Made by a program: the position numbers and the translations under genes. The notes under the pieces are model-generated. The model made no database searches. It worked only from the letters and a program-made list of their open reading frames with translations, and was not told where the DNA came from. This document shows, in pieces, positions 32,641-46,118 of a stretch of 64,000 nucleotides of DNA. Source of the DNA: Imbricaverruca yamaguchii. Its lineage: Eukaryota > Arthropoda > Thecostraca > Neoverrucidae. Numbering within the stretch: position 1 is the stretch's first letter; each line of letters starts with the position of its first letter. The stretch spans positions 1-64,000 of the forward strand of contig JAOTOL010001645.1 of NCBI GenBank assembly GCA_034440575.1, given 5' to 3'.

Positions 32641-33140
32641 CAGTATCATTGGTGGTAGTCAAAGTTTTGGGCGAGAAGCGGAGGACATGAACATACGTCC
32701 AAATTTAACTATTTTGCAACCAGTTGGTGGTATCAACGGATCAGATGTATTTGAACCGGCAGTATATGCCCTATAAATCCACCACATGGAGCAAAAAAAG
32801 GATCGGTTTTATGCATAATGACTGAAAATAACAACACAATAGAAAACATCACATTCAGTAGTATGCAACATCTAAATGGCTCTAAGATGTGTATTTATTG
32901 ACAAAAGCCTGAAATTCAATAATTGCATGAACAGCATGAAGTTTGGTCGTCTAGGGAAGACAAAGATGCCTTATCAACTCCTTTTTATTTAGCATATTCT
33001 GCAATATTGTATATGATCTTCTTAGGTTGTAAATTTCCATCGCCTGGAGTAAAGAAATGAAATTAGGCTAGTTTAGTATCGGAGGAGGTTTCTAGTGGCT
33101 GTTCTTTCACACCTGTGCTCCTTTCATTGATTTATCACCC
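32641..33140. other. No recognisable feature
   Basis: AT-rich unique sequence with nothing recognisable. Confidence 0.4.
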
Positions 33141-33144
33141 TGCT

Positions 33145-33582
33145 TACCACCCTGCTGTCCACCATGCTGGCCACCGTGCTGACCACCCTGCTGGCCACCC
33201 TGCTGACCAGCCTGCTGACCAGCCTGCTGACCAGCCTGCTGACCAGCCTGCTGACCAGCCTGCTGACCAGCCTGCGACCACCTGCTGACCGCCTGCTGAC
33301 CGCCTGCTGCGCCTGCTGACCGCCTGCTGCGCCTGCGACAGCCTGCTGACGCCTGCTGACCAGCCTGCTGACGCTGCCGCCTGCTGACCAGCCTGCTGAC
33401 CAGCCTGCTGACCAGCCTGCTGACCAGCCTGCTGACCAGCTGCTGACCAGCCTGCTGACCAGCCTGCTGACCAGCCTGCTGACCAGCCTGCTGACCAGCC
33501 TGCTGACCAGCCTGCTGACCAGCCTGCTGACCAGCCTGCTGACCAGCCTGCTGACCAGCCTGCTGACCAGCCTGCTGGTCGG
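33145..33582. repeat. 12-bp minisatellite (CTGCTGACCAGC)n, over 30 copies
   Basis: Nearly pure dodecamers at 33190-33270 and 33380-33575, separated by an irregular block (33275-33380) in which units lose 1-3 bases (CTGCTGCGCCTG, CTGCGACAGC). The unit is partly self-complementary (GCTG...CAGC). Gln-Ala-Gly and Trp-Ser-Ala frames on the minus strand are by-products. Confidence 0.97.
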
Positions 33583-33919
33583 CGGCGGTGACAGCTGTCC
33601 GCCATTGGCCGGTATGTCCAGCCGATCGATACACGAACGACAGGCTGTCATTACGCAGACATGCCAGTCAAATTTACCAGCTGAAAATGTGCTCTACGTG
33701 GTGCACGCCCTGTGCTGTACATGTGCACATGTGGACGAGCATATTGTCGCCGTGCAATTTATTTACCCATAACCGCTGCTCTCGGTGTTCATTTTGGTGC
33801 ACACGGATTGATATGCAAGCATGGCGCTCTTCATTCTCATCTATTGCATTCCATTTTGATATACAGGCGCCTCTTGATGCTTCTGATAGAGGAATGCGTG
33901 TGGTATTGTCCTGTCATAC

Positions 33920-34045
33920 TGTGCACTATTGTATTGGCGCATATGTTGTGTGTTCTATCACCATGTATGCTATTGTATGCGCGCACATGTCGTGTGTCTT
34001 GCCACCATGTTTACTGTTGTATTGGTGCACATGCATGCTGGTGAG
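33920..34045. repeat. ~45-bp degenerate repeat, 3 copies
   Basis: CTATTGTATTGG or its variants start at 33925, 33970 and 34014, followed by GCGCA(C/T)ATG and CACCATGT. Confidence 0.7.
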
Positions 34046-34484
34046 AATTGACAATATTGTCCTCTCAATTTTCAGGTTTGCACTGGCAACTCATGTTTCT
34101 GGAGGATATTGTACCTGCAGACGAGCTTCAAGACACTCATGAAATCGTGTTTAATAAGCAGTTTTGTTAAGCGATGGCTAATGTTCGTGAGCTGCCATGC
34201 AAATCATCTTGCATAGGTACGTATGTTACAAACGGTTTCGGTACATGCCGGGAGCTTATCAGAGCCCTAACCGTTCATTTCGATGTAACGGGAAGGTTGC
34301 CGTATTAGACGGAAGACGGCCACAAGAACAGCTATCGAGCTAATACAGCTCGGACTCCATACCGCCGGCAGTTTGACAACGGGCAATTTGTAGCTGAAAA
34401 GGTGAACATAATCGTTGACTATGCACCATCGGCTAGTAGTTCTTTAACACGTATTTGCACTGCTGCGGCTGATCTTCCTATGAA

Positions 34485-34915
34485 TCCACTGCTCTTCCCC
34501 AGTGATTCTGAGGTAAAAATTTAGACACAGTGAACCCACCACCCTTCCCCAGTAATACTGAGCTAAACATATAGACACAGTGAACCCACCACCCTTCCCC
34601 AGTGATACTGAGCTAAACATATAGACACAGTGAACCCACCACCCTTCCCCAGTGATACTGAGCTAAACATATAGACACAGTGAACCCACCACCCTTCCCC
34701 AGTGATACTGAGCTAAACATATAGACACAGTGAATCCACTGCCCTTCCCCAGTGATGCTGAGCTAAACATATAGACACAGTGAACCCACCACCCTTCCCC
34801 AGTGATACTGAGCTAAACATATAGACACAGTGAACCCACCACCCTTCCTCAGTGATACTGAGCTAAACATATAGACAGTTAATCCAACGCTATCCCCCAG
34901 TGATGCTGAGGCAAG
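34485..34915. repeat. 50-bp minisatellite, about 8 copies
   Basis: TGAACCCACCACCCTTCCCC recurs every 50 bp from 34531, alternating with GTGATACTGAGCTAAACATA and TAGACACA. The outer units carry more changes (ATGAATCCACTGCTC on the left, TTAATCCAACGCTATC on the right). Confidence 0.95.
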
Positions 34916-37900
34916 CCTATAGACAGTTGTTTGATTTCCATGTAGCTGAAGAATATGAAAAACAAGACTAAACTCGTCTCGCTCAAGATCTCAAAACAAG
35001 TTTCTGCCCCATGTAGTGTGTTTTAACGATGAACTCCGCATACGGTTCGGGAACAAACGAAAAAAAACCGTAGGCTCCATTTCAACAAAAGCAGATTTGG
35101 ATGTTATGTAGCCACGTGCTGTTCATAAGCCCAGTCCCAGGTGATCGGCAGCTCTCGACCGCGGACTTGTTGCTCATCAGACACCAGGGATACTAAGGAA
35201 CGCCGAAGGCCAGTCGAGCTTGTTTCTTAGTGCCAAAACAGTCCAGTACCGAAACAACAAACCATCCCGCTACCAGTAGCCACAATCCGCATTAAAATTG
35301 TTGAGAACGGAGTGCACAGCGAGCCATGATGGAGCAGGATGCAAGAAGTTTGTTCTCATGGCGACAGTAATGGAGATTGTGGCCGGAGGGAATCATGGTG
35401 GTGCGGCGGCGCCGCCGGCGGTGTTTTGCACAAGAGCGATTCTCACGGAAAATTGATCCGACCACCATGAGCCAGCCGGTGACACACATTTTTCGCTCAC
35501 GCAGGTTACCCCCAGTGGCTCACTTCTCCGACTTGTTACGAAACACCGGTTTTTGTTCGAACGTTTGTCAAATATCTCACCATCTGTCGACATGGTCGAC
35601 ACGGTGGCATTGTAGGACTTGTTTGCAGTCGTATCTCTCCACGAAATACCATAGCTTAGAACTAGGAATTTATCCAAACTGACATGATGGCCAGCTTGCC
35701 TGCCGCATGGGCTACCGCACCAAAGAAAAAGGAGTTAATTACGCCTTGAAACCCTCTTACAAAGAGCGTGGCTGGAAAAGTCATAGGTATGCAACTACTT
35801 CCGTTCTTGAACCAAAATGAGGGACAAAAACAGCTTCCTGTGCTTTTAGTATGAATACACGGGCGGTTGGTCATTTTAGGGTTACCCAAACAATGTCTGC
35901 ATAGTTATGTTTTTTTTTGCACGCAGACCTGTTCATTAAAGCGAATTAAAACCTTTTAATTCGCGACTATCTGAGGTTAATTTGAGCCCTTGTCGAATTG
36001 TTGCCCATGACTTCCGAACCATTTACCACAGCCAGACCAAATGTTGACGGTCTATTTTATGGGTACGTTGATATCCCGCGGTATAAGATCACTCCCGGTC
36101 AGGCTTGGCCACGGATTTGTGACGTCGTCATTAGTGTTCATTCTGGATATCGGCTCAATTTTTGCCGAAATGAATACTTAGATTTTAGATTGTATCACAT
36201 GTTCAATCCTAGGTTGAGCTGGTGGTACGACATTTCAGTCGGCAATTGTGCATTGTGGAATGCCATTTGATCTGGGAAATCATTTTCACCATAAACAGTT
36301 CTGTTTGCCTAGACAAGTACATTTCGAAATCGTCATACAACGAGCTATGCAACCCACACACACTCCAAGTGCTTGAACGTACACCACCTGTCATAGTCTC
36401 ACTTAAACTTTAATTTGACCTTTGATGTCTTTAAATCAAATGAAAACATTTTTTTAATTTGGAGATTCGATCCCAATGGAATCAATTGACCTATGGAATC
36501 AATGGAATTCAACCCCCTATTATTAGGAGATTTATGCGGGTTAAAGCTGGTTTGGTAAGTCTTATGCCAGCAACAGTGACGTCACATCACTCTGCGTGGG
36601 TAAAGACGCCAGCGCAGCCAAGGCAGGGCCCTGGATCCAGCTCTCGCACCATAAGGTTGCCTACATTTGTATAAAGTCGCACATTCGTGCAGTTTTTGTC
36701 CGACCATCTGGCACAAATTCCGGATCTGGCTCGGCCCCGAAAAAAAATGTTCTCCCTGTACTCATTCGCAAAGGAGGTGCCATGAGATGAAAAGAGCCAG
36801 ATCTATTCATTGGTGTTGGACATTCACGATTTAGCCGTTTGGTCCTGCTATCCTGTGCCCGTGGATATTAACGCTCAAGCGGTTACGTGTGAGTGTGGCA
36901 AAACTATACTTAGTATTTAGTACATTGTTTTGTGCACAGTTAGGAATAGGCACATCGTAAGCACTGTTCTTATGGGATAATACCAGAAACGCACAAAGTC
37001 GATAATTGGCCAGCAATCATATAGAGGGCAGTTCATTTATCGTGCGCACAGAGAAACAACAGGGCCCGGCAACGTTCCATCCTAACGCAATGTGCGGTGC
37101 AAGCCAGACAATCCTACACACTGTGATGGAAGACAATGCACCTAGCTTGGCTAGGACAGCTTTCCAAGTCGCTTCTTGCAATTAATCGACAAACATGCCT
37201 CATAACCATTCACGTATAACTAGAATTGGCTAGGCCATGTCGTTGTTCATTCACATGCGTGCGTTTGGCATTAACGGCAATGCAAAGACAGTGATCAATG
37301 AAAACCCTGCTCGTTGTGACCCATCAATTTCACCCTCCTTTGCCTCTTATTTTATGCCCAAGGAGCTAATTCAAGGAAGATGGCTGAGAGCAATGCATGG
37401 CTGTGACAAGTTTCCACAGGCTCTTGTAAAAAAGGCACAACAACTGTATCATGCGTCCCTGCATATATCCAGGCCCCATTCAGAACCGAAGTGATAGGAG
37501 CCGTTTTGCAATGGACTTCTCTGTGCAACGGCGCAAGACGATAAAATTACAACACTGCAGGATGGACATCGTGGCGGTGCTCCAACCGCATGGCAATAGC
37601 CAACTCCCGGGTGTTGTAGAAGCGACTCCACGTTCCTAAAAGTCATCAATTGCAATGTACCGTACCTTGTTCGCTATGCTTTAACATGCCGCATTTTACC
37701 CTCCGTCGCTGCCGCTTCCAAGAATAGCATGGCGCGGTTGAAATAGCCAGCCGATATACTAACGCTTTTTCCACGAACGGCCCTGCATTCGGCCAGCGTG
37801 CATTGCAGGCTACCTTTGAAGAAAGGCCCAAAGCACGATGTCTTATGAGATGGTACACCAGAATTACCAACATAGTATTTAGCCCTCGCATTACGAGCAG

Positions 37901-38025
37901 CTTCCGGAGCAAACTGTTGGCGAGAGCTGACTGGCATCCGGCGACTCCGACACGACCGCGTAACCAGAACACTCCTTAGATATTTCAAACAGGGAACAAC
38001 AGGGAACAAACTAAAACACCACCAT
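34916..38025. other. Unique sequence without a recognised gene
   Basis: No supported feature. Open frames of 60-108 codons lack known motifs. A CRE-like AGTGACGTCACATCAC occurs near 36577. Confidence 0.4.
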
Positions 38026-38028
38026 AAA

Positions 38029-38111
38029 GCGGGGACAGATTCATGGTGGAGGAAAGATAACACCCCTCCGGTCTGAAAAGGGAGGATCGGGGTACCCCTT
38101 CTGTCCCCGCT
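38029..38111. repeat. Small inverted repeat (11-bp arms)
   Basis: AGCGGGGACAG at 38029 and its reverse complement CTGTCCCCGCT at 38101 bracket about 60 bp, which itself contains ACCCCTCC...GGATCGGGGT. Could be the end of a small non-autonomous element or a chance foldback. Confidence 0.5.
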
Positions 38112-40520
38112 CAGCGGATTCTTCTGTCTTCTGTCCCCTTCTGTCTCAGGAAGGCCGTTCGTGTTCCCCTAAAAATGGCATATTGGCATCAGTGGTGAAA
38201 CGAAAAGATCCGCTATGTGAGGCACGGGCATCGCCGTTGCTGGTGTCGCTGGAACCCGACCCCAGCTGGAAAGTTAGGAAACATAATAAAGATATGCTAC
38301 CCCAACCGTCGTGCTCAGGAGTCGACACACAAGTCAGCTATAGGGCATAGGCTGGTAACTCATAGACTTTGACGCTGTCGTGACCGAGTTGACGAAGACG
38401 AATAGCTTATGTTGGTATATTGTCGTCGGCGTGCTTCCAACACTTCTTGAAAGCATGCAAGATGCGGGCTTAATATCACGATTGCTTACAACATTTGCCG
38501 GTGTTTACAAAAAAAAACATACAGACGGCCACCGCCTTATCTCTACATCGCTAAGCATTGCTCCCTCGCCTTTAGGATTTGACTCCACCTGGAAACTGAA
38601 GGTGGTGGCGCTCTTTGATATGAGGTCATATGGATCGCGGTAAAAACCAAAGGAGATTACTTGAGACACCTACAGAAACTTGGGCACTACTGAACAGTTC
38701 CACCCGAAGCAAGCACTTCCCGGAAGTATTCGAAAGTGCTTCACCAGTTTTAGACACGTTATGCGCCGAGATCAGGCCTCAGAGCCCAAGGAAGGCTTAT
38801 TGTTTTGGAACTGGTTTCTTCTCCATCTCGTTATTATCCTTGACCAATCTATTTGATAAATTGATGATGCTGAATGGTTCTAAGACACGTAAAGCTGACA
38901 ATTTACGACGTTCAAATGTCTTGTGACATAGAAAGCTGACAAACACCCTTCCGTTTGCATGTGCGTGAATATGTGCTTGCATACGCTGCATTAGTTGATA
39001 CCGATGGAAGCCCTTCCAAGAAGGGTAGTGTTATTTTCCTCCTGAATGATGTTGTGTCGTGATTGAATCACAAGTTGCGAATCCCAATTCAGCTGCAATT
39101 TCGTGGTTTCAAGACAACCAGGACAACGTTTACGTTCGCCATAACAAGTGTACTTTTTGTTTTTGTCTCATGCATTTTGTAACGTCGCTTGTTTCTCGAT
39201 ACATTCATGAAAGATACAATATTGTCCGGACGTCGCCGTGCTATTTGCCCCCAGACAACCGCGGTGCTATGCGCTGTACAGATCCAGTGATCTTCACAGT
39301 CACTAATGTCACTTGAATGTTGGACATTTTGCTGACACTGTTCCATCCCATGAAATACATGTATGCTTGTTTAATCCTTGCTACATCTTCCTGGTCAGAC
39401 CTTGCCTAGACCTCGTTCGGTGGCATCTACCTGACGCAATTCTGGTCAGATTATATTTACTTCCGGTCACGTCAACCCATTCCCCCTCGAAGCTTAAAAA
39501 CACACCAGAGAATTGCACTTCACCCGGTGGATAACTTATACTACCTGTTGGAACCTTGATGTATGATAAATGGGTACACTGAATACAATTTGCATTCGTG
39601 GAATACATCAGCATATGCATGTGTGCATTTATGTGCTTAACAAGAGATCGCTCGACAACGTTCGTCCCCCCCCCCCCGCCAGACTGACCGGGAAGTTCAA
39701 AATCGGTCCTCTGGAATCTTAAGGACTAATCGATAGATCGCAAAAAGTTTGGTGTCAGCGGATAGCCGCAATTCCTTTCTCTTAAGACGCACCTGTGAAC
39801 TGCATCACGTGACAAACTACACCACAGATACAATTTCTTGTTAATCGCAAAACACCGGTATTTCTATACTGTAAATTCATACCACCATACATGGTTGGCG
39901 TACTCATGGTCGTTGATATGGGCACTGCCATATATTCTGGACATAGGAGGACCGGAGGTGTTTAGGACGATGATTTTTTCCCATGCAACGCTGTTGGCGT
40001 AACGAAAATGTCACCATGCCCCATGCGTCCCCCCTGTTCCCCACCGTAGTGACATCCATGGTCATAGAGGATTGAAGCAGAACGAACGGTATGCCATTAT
40101 TTAAATGCATTGATTATTTTCATGTCATGTAATTTAATATCAAATATAATCATATGATTTAATATAAAATGTCAAATAATTTAATATCAAATAGTCCAGT
40201 GAGTTCATGTCAGGCTACGCGAGCCCAGCTTTTTTGCATGACATTCGGTTATCAGATATGGTGGTGAAACTATTAAAGCGATTTTCTCGTTTCTAATTGG
40301 AAAAGCATATACACTAATTATCGCTTAATGAGCACATTTTTCCAATAACCCAACCTTGGAGGTCATTTCCATCTTATTTTCCTCTAACTAAGCAAAAACA
40401 TCGGAATGAAAACCACCGCGTTGCATGAAATAAGACAGTCAATTGAATTCCAGCTCGACAATTTCGCTCAACGAGTAACCTTTCAGTGCATGCCGCCAGT
40501 CGAGGCCTTGCACAATCTCA
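38112..40520. other. Unique sequence without a recognised gene
   Basis: Nothing supportable apart from a short C run at 39667-39678 and an AT-rich patch (TTTAATATCAAATA and variants) at 40128-40196. Confidence 0.4.
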
Positions 40521-40524
40521 AGTG

Positions 40525-40848
40525 TCCGCAGTCTCGGTCTGGTCATGTCCGCATCCTCGACTGTGTCGTGTCCGCAGGCTCGGTCGAACCATGTCCGCAG
40601 CTTCGGTTGGGTCATGTCCGCATCCTCGACCGTGTCATGTCCGCATCCTCGACCGCGTCATGTCCGCATCCTCGACCGCGTCATGTCCGCATCCTCGACC
40701 GCGTCATGTCCGCATCCTCGACCGCGTCATGTCCGCATCCTCGACCGCGTCATGTCCGCATCCTCGACCGCGTCATGTCCGCATCCTCGACCCGTCATGT
40801 CCGCAGCCTCTGTCGGACCATGTCCACAGCTTCGGCTGGGTCATGCAA
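40525..40848. repeat. 23-bp minisatellite, about 14 copies
   Basis: CATCCTCGACCGCGTCATGT recurs every 23 bp (40621, 40644, 40667 and onward) in the homogeneous centre. The flanks are variants containing CAG(T/C)(C/T)TCGG and TGGGTCATG. As 23 is not a multiple of 3, each frame repeats with a 23-residue period, a sign that no frame is selected. Confidence 0.96.
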
Positions 40849-43800
40849 CAACTGCTTACGATACGGCCGTGAACTAAGGTATGCGTAGGCTCACACAAAT
40901 ATGTTGACATTTCACCTAGCCTCGCGAATTGCTCGGCAAGCAGGCCAGATCAGGCTAAATCACCAAAGATCATACAAAGCATGACATGCAATGACTTGTA
41001 GAAACTTGCGAATAACTTTGCGAGTCACAGGAGTTTAGATTGTCTCTAAGTTCGAATTCTGACAGTAAAAGCGTCCCAGAATGTATGTTGAACACGCAGG
41101 TTAGTTAGGATCAGTGGCATTGTCTGGCCATCGGCACGAGCTCTCGTCATGCTCCGGGAACATCTCAAAATATGAAGCGTCAATTGCCTGAGCCACCAAC
41201 TGCAGCAAAACACTAAAATAACCGTTCACGGTCACAGACATACCTTCTAAATCACACCATTACCTAATGAACTGACACTTCCTGAGAGAACAAACGTCTG
41301 CCGAGGACGTCAGAACACGTGCGGCCGTGAATCATGCCACGCTTCAGCGCGCGACGCTTCTGGAAGGAAGTCTGGGTAAGACGTCACTGCTCCGGGTACA
41401 GTGATTTGGTATTAGAAAAAGTTTCTGATCAGCAGAGCTGTCTACGCCTCTTGAAACATCAACAAAGGACGAAGTTTCTATCGTCGGTTGCTATTTGGAT
41501 ACCTTGGCGGCAGCTGTGTAGCTATAATCAGTTGTGGCGATTATGCATGTGGTAATTTATTATATCGTGTCCGGCCAGAAACGCTGGTCTGTTCTCGGTG
41601 CGTTCTTCACAACTGATCATGCGTTCTGCATAACGGATTAGTAGCCCTCAGCGGTACGCCACCGTAATGTTCTAAAATTAACGGCACATCAGCATAATGG
41701 GAAGTGTGCTGCTTCGTGGTACCTTCCACGTGGGATCTGACCACTTACGACACGCTACCATGAAGTGCGGTTGTCCCGCTTCGGACGAAAATCTAAGGTT
41801 GACGTCTGGGGCAGGAAGAGAAGGGGAATGCACCCTCCAAGTCTACTGGAATTTGCGCTTACATGACGTCTATTAGAAACCGATTCTCTCCTCCCGTACC
41901 AGCAACGCTCTTGATACAATCAGTCAGCGCCGCCTGACAACTACAGACGGAGAGATGGCTCTGTTTACGAACACGTGGATTTATCAACACTCATTTAGCC
42001 AGACCTGATCGATATCTAATGTTTTTGGAGGGCTGATTCGCCTGCCAAGTCGCTCAAGCAGAATTCTTTCAAAATTGAATTTGTACAACGTAACAACCGA
42101 TTCTGGAACCTCAGTTTGCTTTGATGTACTTGATGTCAATGCAATCGAGGTTTTCATTGACTAACATAATTGAAGCACTGCAGCATCCTTCGTAATCTGA
42201 GCATATCCGTGCAGCATTGCTTTGACAAATAGTGTGACAAGCTAGATGGAAGCGGCGTCTCAGTCACAGAACTCTCACTGCTCCCGGTAACAACGCTCTT
42301 GTGATCAACTGTGAAATGACGGGATTTGCCGGATGTGTACATGAAAAGAAAATCTGGTAATATATGAGCAAAAAATCCCACACTCGTCCAAATAAAGTCC
42401 CGAGTTTCTCAGAAGTACCCTTGGATGAGTGAGTGTAGCAGTAAGTAAGATTAGATTGATTGCATACATTTATAGAACAGCTATCATTATAAGTGGTTGA
42501 ATTTGTGACATATTATTGGAAATGAGTATGGCCTGCTCGGATGCTACCATGCATCTAGCTTTATTGCATGATCCACACGACCTATACTATACTTCGTATG
42601 CCTGCATTATTTACCTAGGGAGATAGGTAGGCACCTAGAACCTAACTAATAAAATAGGTTGTTCTGTTAAGTTGCCAACATCCACAATAATCGCTAATTG
42701 TTTTAGTGTACGGCTATGTTCATCTGTATGGTTACGCAGTCTCGACCTGATCAGGCAGGTAAGCTTTACCTAAGTACCTATGCACAAACCACCTTATTGT
42801 ATTCTCCAGCAAAAGTGAAGTAAAGCAAATGCACTATTGTATCTTGAGCCGTGTCATTTTCCATGCGCAGGGAATCGATCAGGAACTTGAAACGTTGTTG
42901 AGCAGGTGACATAAATCCACATATAATGCAAGCCATACCAAATTTGCATTGGCACCGGAGTGAGGGACATCGATTTGGGGGCTGAGTAAGACGGGTGACG
43001 TTCGGATGTTGCTCAATCAAATACCTGATCCTGATGGTACCTGATCAGAATGGCTATGACCAGGAGTGGAAGCCTCGCAAAATGTCAGTGGAAGAATGCT
43101 GTCGCTGGGACAAAATATCTCTACTCCCCTTCAGCAAGATTTGAAGAAAAATATTACCCGGGGATTTCGGCCACGATTACTCCAAGTTCACCACAAAATA
43201 AACATTTTCAAACACCCGAATATTTTTTAATCTGGGTCTAGTGGAACCCTACTTTCACATTACACCCTGAAAGTGGGAGCTCGTGGCACCGATGCAGGAT
43301 GATGATGGTCCAGGTCAGGAGCACCGCCGGCGGGGCAAAGGATGTCCTGATCCCCGTTTTTGAAACCCCTCAGATATCGGGCACTATGTAATGGTCTGTT
43401 TAACGTTACGTGCTAATTGTCTTTTCATTACAAAGCTATTGTTTTCAAGGATAATCAAAATTTGAAAGAGGGCATATCTTCATGTTTCTAGTGTTCTGCA
43501 TCCCAAAACCAACATCTTCCTGATGATTCCGTGACAAATTCTTGTCCTCGAAACTTCGTTTTGCCGCGAAGACGTCACAGATTAGTTGCCATCAGTTTTT
43601 TCTTCTTCTTTTTTTGTCACTTTAAGCGCAAAAACACATTAAATATTTTCAGATTGGCATCATATATAACGTGACCAAAACGGAATTCAATATTCTCCGA
43701 CACTGCAAGAAAAAATAAACGCCTTCATTTCAGCTTCATTCCATTCATTCATTCAGCTTCTTCATTCACTTTAGCTTCATCTCAGTGCGGCCATTTGCGA

Positions 43801-44925
43801 CTTGGCTGCACGGTGCAAGTACAGAGCGACTTGTTTGGTAAGCAGTCTCTTTTATCACACTTCCTTTACTACACTTTGCACAAAAGGCACCAATGGGCAT
43901 CAAAGGGCATCATTGAATGGGTGGTAGGTATGCATACACGCATGTTGCACCTCAGCAATGTGGTTTGTTCGCCATCTTTGTGCCACAGCCTATTTCTTTC
44001 GCATCGTTGTGCATTCGTGATGCTTCGCAACTATGCATACAACGCTCCGTGAAGGTCTGCTTAGATTTAAATGCGGTTTCAGTGGTTATGATGATGGATG
44101 TATGATTACTAAAACCACTATGAAAATCCCTGAACAGCACGGTGTGCAACGTGTTACACAAGGCAATTCCGATCAAAGCAAACGGAAAACACAGCTTCAC
44201 GGATGTTTTGCATGCGGCTTTCGTAAGATGCTTCCAGGCTACTAAATTGACTTACTTCCGGCATGTGTATGTATTGATGCAGTACGCTCATGTGGCAAAA
44301 AGCACCAAATGTGCACTGAATCTGTACAGCCTAATATCGCACGACAAAATCGTTCAGAAATTGATTGGTATGTGGTAAACGTTGAGCCTCCTGACCCTTG
44401 GCATTAGCTCTTCTCATTTCAGGGGGGTTCTGACCCTTCTCCGAGGTTTTCTCCTATGGTCATGTCCGCACATTGAACTGATCAGATTCCATGAAAACTT
44501 GGCCATTGGCATAGCTATCTAACAATGTTGTCAAGGATAAAATCAAGAGTGTTTGATGCAGTTCCCTAAGGCACCTCTAGCTGCACGGAAGCGCTATGCA
44601 AAATGACGCGAGGGATATCATTAAAAATGATCGATCGCATTACGAGCATTCATAATTACCTCAGAAGAAAATCAAACATCTCCGAGCAAGTTCTGTTAAT
44701 GTCTTCCTGCCATATTGGGACCAAGAGTTTGATGTCATCCAAGCTATTCCATATGATAAAGCAATCAAATTGATGGAATCAGAAACATAGATCGTAGGTC
44801 AGCCGATGGTTACGTAATGTTTTGAACATAAGGTGTCGTTTAACTGCTGCTTTTCTGTTCAAGGAAAATATGCTATACGCAGATTGAACAGGGCCGAAGT
44901 CTGATCTGGCCGAATATTTCTGACA
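40849..44925. other. Long unique stretch without a recognised gene
   Basis: No mobile element, RNA or coding exon recognised. A TTCA-rich patch (ATTCATTCATTCAGCTTC) lies at 43735-43785. Confidence 0.4.
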
Positions 44926-44929
44926 TCAC

Positions 44930-45158
44930 ATCCAAAGCCACGTCCGTGGTTACGTCACACCCAAGTCCTACACATCCAAGGCCACGTCCGTGGTGACGTC
45001 ACGCCCAAGTCCTACACATCCAAGGCCACGTCCGTGGTTACGTCACACCCAAGTCCTACACATCCAAGGCCACGTCCGCGGCTACGTCACGCCCAAGTCC
45101 TACACATCCAAGGCCATGTCCGCGGTTACGTCACGCCCAAGTCCTACACATCCAATGC
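44930..45158. repeat. 44-bp minisatellite, 5 copies, with CRE-like core
   Basis: CGTCCGTGG or CGTCCGCGG at 44941, 44985, 45029 and 45073, and TGTCCGCGG at 45117, each followed by T(T/G/C)ACGTCAC and CCAAGTCCTACACATCCA. One unit carries a full TGACGTCA (44994-45001); the others keep the ACGTCA half. Confidence 0.95.
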
Positions 45159-45399
45159 ATCGTGCACATCAACACGTGCAAAACAACTATTCAGGCTTGG
45201 ATGAGCAGCTGAGGAACTGAAGAACAATTAGAATATAATTATTCAATTTAATGCCATTATTTACTCCCTTTGGTGTTAACATAGCTAGGAAAGCATTGCC
45301 CATCTGCTAGCAGGTCTTCGGAAGGCCCGCCGATAAGCCTTTCGGGTCCGTTTCTGTCGCTCATAAAAAGCAGATCAGGGGAGACTCGGAGAGTTTGGA

Positions 45400-46118
45400 T
45401 GAGCTGTAGTGTCCCATCTTGCGACTGGACCGTTCGGGTAAGGTGTAGTGTTTCGCCCTACGGCGAGACCGTTCGGACAGTGTAGTGTCCCATCTTGCGA
45501 CGGGGCCGTTTGGATGGTGTGGTTTCCCATCTTGCGGCGGGACTGTTCGGATGGTGTAGTGTCCCATCTTGCGGCGGGACTGTTCGGATGGTGTAGTGTC
45601 CCATCTTGCGGCGGGACTGTTCGGATGGTGTAGTGTCCCATCTTGCGGCGGGACTGTTCGGATGGTGTAGTGTCCCATCTTGCGGCGGGACTGTTCGGAT
45701 GGTGTAGTGTCCCATCTTGCGGCGGGACTGTTCGATGGTGTAGTGTCCCATCTTGCGACGGGACTGTTCGATAGTGTTTCCCATGGCAGTTCGGATAGTG
45801 TAGTGTCCCATCTTGCGGCGGGCTGTTCGGATGGTGTAGTCATCTTGCGGCGGGACTGTTCGGATGGTGTAGTGCCCCATCTTGCGGCGGGACTGTTCGG
45901 ATGGTGTAGTGTCCCATCTTGCGGCGGGACTGTTCGGATGGTGTAGTGTCCCATCTTGCGGCGGGACTGTTCGGATGGTGTAGTTTCCCATCTTGCGGCG
46001 GGACTGTTCGGATGGTGTAGTGTCCCATCTTGCGGCGGGACTGTTCGGATGGTGTAGTTTCCCATCTTGCGGCAGGACTGTTCGGATGGTGTAGTGTCCC
46101 ATCTGTTGGATGGCGGGA
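45400..46118. repeat. 37-bp minisatellite, about 19 copies
   Basis: The unit is GGGACTGTTCGGATGGTGTA followed by GTGTCCCATCTTGCGGC. Central copies at 45720-45850 show deletions; the left end is more diverged (GACCGTTCGG). Minus-strand frames of up to 234 codons with repeated SEQSRRKMG words are repeat-derived. Confidence 0.97.

Noticed and set aside
33107..33651. Gln/Ala/Gly-rich and Trp/Ser/Ala-rich frames
   Set aside because: 12-bp repeat read in three frames.
36459..36790. Short frames around 36.5 kb as a gene
   Set aside because: No known motif, no splice evidence, and two competing frames.
40525..40848. CRISPR array
   Set aside because: Units are contiguous 23-bp tandem repeats without unique spacers, and the context is animal DNA with no cas-like genes. 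The same holds for the other arrays with 20-50 bp units.
45361..46102. Minus-strand frames of 214 and 234 codons with repeated SEQSRRKM words
   Set aside because: Products of the 37-bp minisatellite; the repeat words appear in every frame.
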